Positions 58,930-64,000 of a stretch of DNA of 64,000 nt are shown here, one piece after another. The translations under genes and the position numbers were made by a program. Source of the DNA: Citrobacter sp. Cu233 (GTDB lineage Bacteria > Pseudomonadota > Gammaproteobacteria > Enterobacterales > Enterobacteriaceae); NCBI RefSeq assembly GCF_030332225.1, contig NZ_JAOWIF010000021.1, positions 64,001 through 128,000 of the forward strand. The letters run 5' to 3'. Position 1 is the first letter of the stretch; each line of letters starts with the position of its first letter. The notes beneath the pieces are model-generated. The model saw nothing but the letters and a program-made list of their open reading frames with translations. It made no database searches and was not told the origin of the DNA.

Positions 58930-58947
58930 GTGACGTTTTCGTTAAAG
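58930..58947 (-). promoter_or_regulatory. Candidate Pho box of the phn operon
   Basis: On the minus strand CTTTAACGAAAACGTCAC matches 12 of 18 bases of the PhoB consensus CTGTCATAAAACTGTCAC, including the second GTCAC direct-repeat half. It is 45-62 bp upstream of phnC and aligns with the place of the E. coli phnC Pho box, so induction by phosphate starvation is expected. Confidence 0.6.
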
Positions 58948-59017
58948 GAAAGTTACTTGGCGATGAAGAGTTGAGCGATATTTGATGACAGTCCGGGAGG
59001 ACGAGCCTCCCGTTACA

Positions 59018-59467
59018 TCACTCGGTAGGGGGTTGCTGTTGCTTGACGACGTTGATCATCCACGGCACGCCGTACTGGTCGGTCACTTTACCGAAACCAT
59101 GTGCCCAGAAGGTCTCCTGCCAGTCCATTTCAATTTGTCCTTGTGCGGCCAGGTTATCAAACCAGCGCTTCCCTTCATCGACATTTTGCGTGTCGAGAAC
59201 CAGCGTGAAGCCGGAGTAGTGGGCTTTTCCGGTGGCGACGCTATCGCTCATCATAATGTCGCTGCCCGCAATACGTAGGTTGGCATGGGCGATGGCGGTA
59301 TCGGGGAATTTCATTCCGGAAGGGCAACCTTCTTCGCTGTCCTGCGCCGATTTGGGCATTTCACCGAAGTTGATTTTGTAGAGAAGTTCAGCGCCTAATG
59401 TTTTTTGGTAGTACGCAATGGCGTCAGCGCAGTTGCCTGCGAATGAGATGTAGGGACTTAACGGCAT
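59018..59467 (-). CDS. yjdN: VOC-family protein YjdN (PhnB)
   Basis: 149 residues, glyoxalase/bleomycin-resistance (VOC) fold with PhnB-type sequence (MPLSPYISFAGNCADAIAYYQKTLG; YSGFTLVLDTQNVDEGKRWFDNLA; FWAHGFGKVTDQYGVPWMINV). Historically named phnB but not needed for C-P lyase; function unknown. Start at 59467 follows GAGGT. It is on the same strand just upstream of phnC, with a small GC hairpin (58994-59012) between. Confidence 0.92.
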   Translation of the reverse strand: MPLSPYISFAGNCADAIAYYQKTLGAELLYKINFGEMPKSAQDSEEGCPSGMKFPDTAIAHANLRIAGSDIMMSDSVATGKAHYSGFTLVLDTQNVDEGKRWFDNLAAQGQIEMDWQETFWAHGFGKVTDQYGVPWMINVVKQQQPPTE

Positions 59468-59526
59468 GATCTTTACCTCGGGTAAGAGAAGCCAGTTAAG
59501 TGTAGATGCCGTGTACAAAAATAAAC

Positions 59527-59554
59527 CAGGCGGGAAGTATGGGCTTCCCGCCTG
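59527..59554 (-). terminator. Terminator of yjdM
   Basis: A perfect 11-bp stem CAGGCGGGAAG / CTTCCCGCCTG with a 6-nt loop; on the minus strand the following bases are GTTTATTTTTG. It lies between yjdM and yjdN and would stop yjdM transcription. Confidence 0.8.
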
Positions 59555-59563
59555 ACAAATGAT

Positions 59564-59598
59564 CTGATGTAGGCGCTGATAAGCGCAGCGCCATCAGG
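59564..59598. repeat. REP-like palindrome between yjdN and yjdM
   Basis: CTGATGTAGGCGCTGATAAGCG and CAGCGCCATCAG form a REP-type structure in which the outer GCCGGAT arm is replaced by CTGAT. It adjoins the yjdM terminator. Confidence 0.6.
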
Positions 59599-59607
59599 CA
59601 AGTGAAA

Positions 59608-59943
59608 TCAGTTCTTTTTCACAAACTCGGATTTCAGCTTCATTGGACCAAAGCCATCAATTTTGCAATCGATGTTGTGGTCGCCTTCAACCAGGCGGAT
59701 ATTCTTCACTTTGGTACCGATCTTCAGCATGGAAGAGCTACCTTTTACCTTCAGATCTTTTACTACGGTAACGCTGTCGCCATCGGCGAGCAGGTTACCG
59801 TTAGCATCTTTAACGATCAGTTCGTCGCTGTCCTGAGCGGGTTCAGCGTCGTTCCATTCGTGAGCGCATTCCGGGCAGATGAACATGCCGTTATCTTCGT
59901 AAGTGTATTCGGAGTTGCATTGTGGGCAGTGTGGTAATGACAT
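59608..59943 (-). CDS. yjdM: Zinc-ribbon protein YjdM (PhnA)
   Basis: 111 residues: an N-terminal zinc ribbon ([30 protein letters not shown], two CxxC pairs) and a C-terminal beta-rich PhnA domain ([20 protein letters not shown]). Often called alkylphosphonate-utilisation protein, though a role in phosphonate metabolism is not established in enterobacteria. Start at 59943 gives the E. coli length; a longer frame to 60054 is unlikely. Confidence 0.93.
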   Translation of the reverse strand: MSLPHCPQCNSEYTYEDNGMFICPECAHEWNDAEPAQDSDELIVKDANGNLLADGDSVTVVKDLKVKGSSSMLKIGTKVKNIRLVEGDHNIDCKIDGFGPMKLKSEFVKKN

Positions 59944-60485
59944 GTGGATTTCCTCAAAAGTCAGCAGGGGCAAAAGCGCCCAAAAGTTGGCAGATTGCCG
60001 AAAAAGGCCGCAATTATACATAAAATCCCTGCTTTTGTCGGGGCTACAGGCCAATTATGCGCAACTATCTGTTGTGGCGTCGGGTTGCTTTCACGTCTAT
60101 GAAAACCAGAAGGAATATTTTTTAAGGGAAATTGCTACGTTTAGTTATTTAAGATAAGGTGAGGCGAAACACCCGATATTCATAGGTAACATGGCTTACA
60201 GGATAGCTAAGTCATTGTGAGTGAATACTTTGCGACCCCTTAATTTTGGTAGGGGAATTAAGCTGGCATTCTTTAAAACTGAACTACTCTGTTTATCTTT
60301 CTTACTTAATATAGTCAGTGAGAGGCATCAGGCCAGCAGTTATACGATAAATTTTATTTTAATAATATCAGCTGGTTGTTTTAATTTTAATTATTTCCAC
60401 ACGTAATTATAAAAGCCGAAGATCTATAAATAAAACGATTTGGCTAAATAAAAGTAATGCTATTTGCGTTAAGGAAAGATTTTCC
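59944..60485. other. Divergent yjdM-crfC intergenic region, 542 bp
   Basis: A/T-rich spacer with the promoters of yjdM and crfC. Short frames within it look random. No operator, repeat or RNA gene was recognised. The spacer is unusually long for this gene pair and its function is open. Confidence 0.5.
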
Positions 60486-62843
60486 ATGTACACACAGACA
60501 ATTTATGAATTAAGTCAGGAAGCTGAACGCTTACTGATGCTCTCTCTTGAACATCTCCGGCAATTGCAGAAATTGCCAATGACCTCGGCGAATGATGTCA
60601 TGGTGAAAAAAGGAGAGCATAGTGGACAGGTTGTTCAGCCCCTGCATTTCAGCGCTCGTGGCATGGATGTCCAGCAGGCAACGCTCAACAATGAACTGCG
60701 AAAGATTACCCGTCTGGAAATGGTTCTGGCTATCGTCGGTACGATGAAGGCGGGAAAGTCGACGACGATTAACGCGATTGTCGGAACCGAGGTTTTACCT
60801 AATCGTAATCGCCCGATGACGGCGTTACCGACCCTTATCCGCCATACACCGGGACAGAAAGAGCCGGTGCTGCATTTTTCGCATGTCGCGCCAATTGACG
60901 CCTTAATGAAAGTATTACAGCAGCGCGTGCGGGAATGCGATCGTCAGCGTTTGGCTCAGGCGCTGGAAATAGACAAGGATATGAATGCCCTGCTTCAACA
61001 TATTGAAAACGGCGTGGCATTTGAACGGTATTATCTTGGTGCACAACCCATTTTCCATTTTCTCAAGAGCCTGAACGATCTGGTGCGTTTGTCTAAAGCG
61101 CTGGAGGTGGATTTTCCGTTTACCGCCTATGCTGCAATTGAACATATTCCGGTTATTGAGGTTGAGTTCGTGCATCTGGCCGGGCTGGCCAGTTATCCGG
61201 GACAATTGACGCTGCTGGATACACCCGGGCCGAATGAGGCCGGACAACCACACTTACAACAGATGCTCAATGAACAGCTGGCCCGGGCTTCAGCGGTACT
61301 GGCGGTGATGGATTATACCCAACTGAAGTCGATTTCGGATGAGGAAGTCCGTCAGGCCATTATGGCGGTTGGAAAATCAGTACCGCTGTATGCACTGGTT
61401 AACAAATTCGATCAGAAAGACCGCAACAGCGATGATGAAGAGCAGGTGCGGGCGTTAATTTCCGGCACGTTGATGAAAGGCGGTATTACGCCTGAACGTA
61501 TTTATCCGGTCTCCTCAATGTGGGGATATCTGGCCAACAGGGCACGCCATGAACTAGTGAACAATGGGCGCTTGCCGGATCATCAGGAGCAGCGCTGGGT
61601 CCAGGACTTTGCCGAAGCGGCACTCGGCAGGCGCTGGCGTACCACCGATCTTGATGATAAAGAACATATTCGACATGCCGCCGATCTGCTTTGGGAAGAC
61701 TCACTATTTGAACAACCGATTCAGAAAGTGATCCATGCTGCCTACGCTAATGCCTCACTGTATGCGCTCCGCTCGGCATCACACAAGCTATTGAACTATT
61801 CGCAAAGCGCACACGAATATCTGGAATTTCGCGCCCACGGCTTAACCGTAGCCTATGAGCAGTTGCGGATGAACATCGCGCATATTGAAGATGACATGCA
61901 ACAGTTGCAGATAAGCCAGGCGCGGGTGGGTGACGAGGTCAGTCACGAGGTTGAGCTGGCACTGGAGGCTGCTGCCGGCTATCTGAATCAGCAGCAGACC
62001 GAGATTCTGTGCGGTATTAATACGTTCTTTGTTAAAGAAAACGTGCTGATGATGTCACAACATGGCATGGGGGCTGCCATTGCGACGGCGGAAATGGCCG
62101 GTGATATGCTGGTGTTGCATGACGAGGGGCAAGCGAAAATTGTGTTAGATAAAATCCGCTCCTCCTGCGAGGTTGTCCTGCTGGCGGCGCAGGAGAGTAT
62201 CAGCCGGGATCTGGCGCTGCGTTTTGAGGAACTTGAATCGACGCTATCCCGGGCGCTGAATGACGCTATGCGGCCTATTGAGCAACGGGTGAAAGAGGAT
62301 CTGAACCATGCCGGATTTCGGGCGCGGATCCGTTTTCCTGCTTTTCATGCGTCGATGTTTAATTTCAATACACGTCAGTTGTTTAACGAGGCTATTGAAC
62401 AGGATATCCCGGCGGATAATGCCTCGTCCACCGGCGGTGTTGTACGTGACACGTTCTCACGTTGGTTGAATCAGCCAAACTGGGGATGGAATGATTACGT
62501 CGAAACAAAAACGCGTTATCTCATTGATATGGGCGCGTTGCACAAGAACCTTGTCCATTATGTCACTCAGTTTTGCCAACAAATTCGTAAAGCTTTAGTT
62601 GCTCAGGTCGATATTTCCGTTACGGCAGGCATGGCCACGTTTTTTGCTGATTTTTCACTGTGTCTGACACAATTGCAGACGAGCCTGCGCGAGAGTCTGA
62701 CCCTGCGCCAGCAAAATGAATCGGCGGTGAACGCAATGAATGAACAATTGCAGCATCGTATTGCGACGGCGGCATGGATTTATGAAGATTCCCGCTTGCT
62801 GCGTGACGATATCCACACCCTTTTTGCAACCGAGCATACATGA
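60486..62843 (+). CDS. crfC: Dynamin-like GTPase CrfC (YjdA)
   Basis: 785 residues (742 in E. coli K-12 as I recall). Dynamin-type G domain: G1 GTMKAGKST at 85-93, G2 Thr region (NRPMTALPTLIRH), G3 LLDTPGPNEAG, G4 LVNKFDQKD; the C-terminal two thirds are long helices, expected for the stalk/coiled-coil. In E. coli CrfC binds the DNA polymerase sliding clamp and affects nucleoid positioning after replication. The N-terminal 80 residues diverge more than the rest. ATGA overlap with yjcZ shows co-expression. Confidence 0.92.
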   Translation: MYTQTIYELSQEAERLLMLSLEHLRQLQKLPMTSANDVMVKKGEHSGQVVQPLHFSARGMDVQQATLNNELRKITRLEMVLAIVGTMKAGKSTTINAIVGTEVLPNRNRPMTALPTLIRHTPGQKEPVLHFSHVAPIDALMKVLQQRVRECDRQRLAQALEIDKDMNALLQHIENGVAFERYYLGAQPIFHFLKSLNDLVRLSKALEVDFPFTAYAAIEHIPVIEVEFVHLAGLASYPGQLTLLDTPGPNEAGQPHLQQMLNEQLARASAVLAVMDYTQLKSISDEEVRQAIMAVGKSVPLYALVNKFDQKDRNSDDEEQVRALISGTLMKGGITPERIYPVSSMWGYLANRARHELVNNGRLPDHQEQRWVQDFAEAALGRRWRTTDLDDKEHIRHAADLLWEDSLFEQPIQKVIHAAYANASLYALRSASHKLLNYSQSAHEYLEFRAHGLTVAYEQLRMNIAHIEDDMQQLQISQARVGDEVSHEVELALEAAAGYLNQQQTEILCGINTFFVKENVLMMSQHGMGAAIATAEMAGDMLVLHDEGQAKIVLDKIRSSCEVVLLAAQESISRDLALRFEELESTLSRALNDAMRPIEQRVKEDLNHAGFRARIRFPAFHASMFNFNTRQLFNEAIEQDIPADNASSTGGVVRDTFSRWLNQPNWGWNDYVETKTRYLIDMGALHKNLVHYVTQFCQQIRKALVAQVDISVTAGMATFFADFSLCLTQLQTSLRESLTLRQQNESAVNAMNEQLQHRIATAAWIYEDSRLLRDDIHTLFATEHT

Positions 62844-63724
62844 CTAACGTGTTACTGGAAGGCCCAGGGCGGACGCTGGAGTGCGTCTACCCGAAGTTTA
62901 TGGTCGATCTGGTTCAGGGAGATGAAACCAAACGTTCCGGCGGTTTTCTGCAGCAGCAGCGGTTGCGTGCGCGCCTGACGCAGGAAGTGTTATCCCAGAC
63001 GCAACTGCGGGCATGGGTGATGGCGGGGGTATCCAGCGAACACCTGGTGATGCGCCTTAAGCTGGTGGAAAAGCTGGCGGGTACTATCGATCCTGGTCAC
63101 CTGGCGCTGGCACGTATTGCCGAGCGACTGGTGTTTTTACAACAAACTGAACAGCCACGCGGCCAATCAACTCCCGGCGTGATGCAGCAATTAATGTCAC
63201 TGGCGGACGGGTTTGCCCAACGTAGCGCATATAAAGAGAAAGCGCTGACGCAACGTGGGCTGACCGTGCAGGCAGGCGAACACAGTGAACAGATTTTTAC
63301 TCGCTGGCGGGCTGGGGCGTATGACGGCTGGTCATTACCCGGACGCTGCTTTGTTGCGCTGGAGGAACTGCGCTGGGGTGCCTTTGGTGATGCCTGTCGG
63401 CTGGCGAATGCCGATGTTGTGTCGATGCTAAAAGACAATTTACGCACAATGGCTGCCCAGACGCTGGCACACAGCGTGAATGCGGCACCTACTACGCGCC
63501 ATTATTATCATCAATGGCTGAGTTCACCTGCAGTTGGGGGTTCGAGCGAACATAACGATCTGCTGAGTTGGCTGGGTGACTGGTGTGATGCACAGCGCCA
63601 TCCGGTGAGCTGGTCGGTGACGCAGCGTTGGCAGAATGTGGCGTTGGGGATGCCGAGGCTGTGTTCGGCAAAGCGACTGGTTGATGCGATGGTTGAAGAG
63701 ATTTTTGCACCGTCCCCCCTCTGA
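62840..63724 (+). CDS. yjcZ: YjcZ, CrfC-linked protein of unknown function
   Basis: 294 residues (MTNVLLEGPGRTLECVYPKFM...), orthologous to E. coli YjcZ. No signal peptide or membrane helix; mostly helical and rich in Gln, Leu, Arg. I recognise no catalytic motif. It starts inside the last codons of crfC (ATGA) without its own Shine-Dalgarno, so translation is probably coupled and the two proteins likely act together. Convergent with kdgT. Confidence 0.88.
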   Translation: MTNVLLEGPGRTLECVYPKFMVDLVQGDETKRSGGFLQQQRLRARLTQEVLSQTQLRAWVMAGVSSEHLVMRLKLVEKLAGTIDPGHLALARIAERLVFLQQTEQPRGQSTPGVMQQLMSLADGFAQRSAYKEKALTQRGLTVQAGEHSEQIFTRWRAGAYDGWSLPGRCFVALEELRWGAFGDACRLANADVVSMLKDNLRTMAAQTLAHSVNAAPTTRHYYHQWLSSPAVGGSSEHNDLLSWLGDWCDAQRHPVSWSVTQRWQNVALGMPRLCSAKRLVDAMVEEIFAPSPL

Positions 63725-63762
63725 ATCACTGAGAAGGGACGGCGAGTGATGTGTAGCCCGAC

Positions 63763-64000
63763 TTAGTGGTGCAGCGAGTCTGCCGGTGTGGTTGCCGTTT
63801 CTGCGGCGACCGGCGCTTTGTTAAACCGTTTGGCGTACAGTGCCGTGATAATTGGCACCAGAATCGCAGTCACTATCACGCTGGCAGCGACCAGAGCAGT
63901 TGCCGAAGCGGCAACCGGTTCAAATGCCGGGTTAATCTGGGCGATGATGACTGGGTTCGCCACTGCAGCGCCAGCCGCAGAAGAGGCGGCGACACCTGCC
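63763..64000 (-). CDS. kdgT: 2-keto-3-deoxygluconate permease KdgT, C-terminal end (cut by window edge)
   Basis: The last 78 residues of a KdgT-family symporter: [20 protein letters not shown], then a membrane helix ([27 protein letters not shown]) and a hydrophilic tail ending ADSLHH. This matches the C-terminal part of E. coli KdgT, an inner-membrane transporter for a pectin breakdown product. The gene continues to the right of the window. Confidence 0.88.
   Translation of the reverse strand, partial: AGVAASSAAGAAVANPVIIAQINPAFEPVAASATALVAASVIVTAILVPIITALYAKRFNKAPVAAETATTPADSLHH

Overview
The window is a stretch of enterobacterial chromosome. Its backbone follows, in E. coli order, uvrA - ssb - yjcB - pdeC - soxS/soxR - ghxP - yjcE - actP-yjcH-acs - nrfABCDEFG - gltP - yjcO - fdhF, then yjdP, the phn operon, yjdN, yjdM, crfC-yjcZ and kdgT. 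Proteins resemble K-12 orthologues closely, but the accessory genes fit a non-K-12 member of the Escherichia/Citrobacter/Salmonella group. I lean to Citrobacter; the sequence alone does not settle this. uvrA (left) and kdgT (right) run off the ends. I found no rRNA, tRNA, CRISPR array, prophage or IS element. Short dispersed repeats (REP/BIME hairpins and one ERIC element) occur between genes.

Left part (1-12.2 kb): the LexA-controlled uvrA/ssb divergent pair, a CSS-EAL c-di-GMP phosphodiesterase, the redox-sensing soxRS pair around a perfect SoxR box, a purine permease, a Na+/H+ antiporter-like protein, and an accessory LysR + LrgA/LrgB (CidA/CidB-like) unit. Centre (12.2-28.2 kb): acetate uptake and activation (actP, yjcH, acs), divergent from the complete periplasmic nitrite-reductase operon nrfA-G; then the glutamate/aspartate symporter gltP, the Sel1-repeat protein yjcO, and the selenoprotein formate dehydrogenase H gene fdhF with in-frame UGA, SECIS hairpin, sigma-54 promoter and candidate FhlA site.

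Two accessory catabolic islands sit between fdhF and phnP. Island A (28.2-37.4 kb) is a sugar locus: a ribose-type ABC importer, a D-lyxose ketol-isomerase, a class II aldolase and a PfkB kinase. A response regulator and a hybrid sensor kinase of one likely two-component system flank it. Island B (37.8-48.1 kb), between yjdP and phnP, carries a divergent SDR and a rightward run: a small ORF, crotonase, MHS-family transporter, family I CoA-transferase, shikimate-dehydrogenase-like enzyme, TIM-barrel isomerase/epimerase, GH88-like hydrolase, second SDR, MaoC hydratase and a TetR regulator. A perfect 22-bp palindrome lies in its divergent promoter region. Its substrate is unknown to me and it is the best candidate here for an undescribed pathway.

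Right part (48.1-64 kb): the full C-P lyase operon phnCDEFGHIJKLMNOP on the minus strand, with intact phnE and a candidate Pho box, then yjdN, yjdM, the dynamin-like crfC translationally coupled to yjcZ, and the C-terminus of kdgT.
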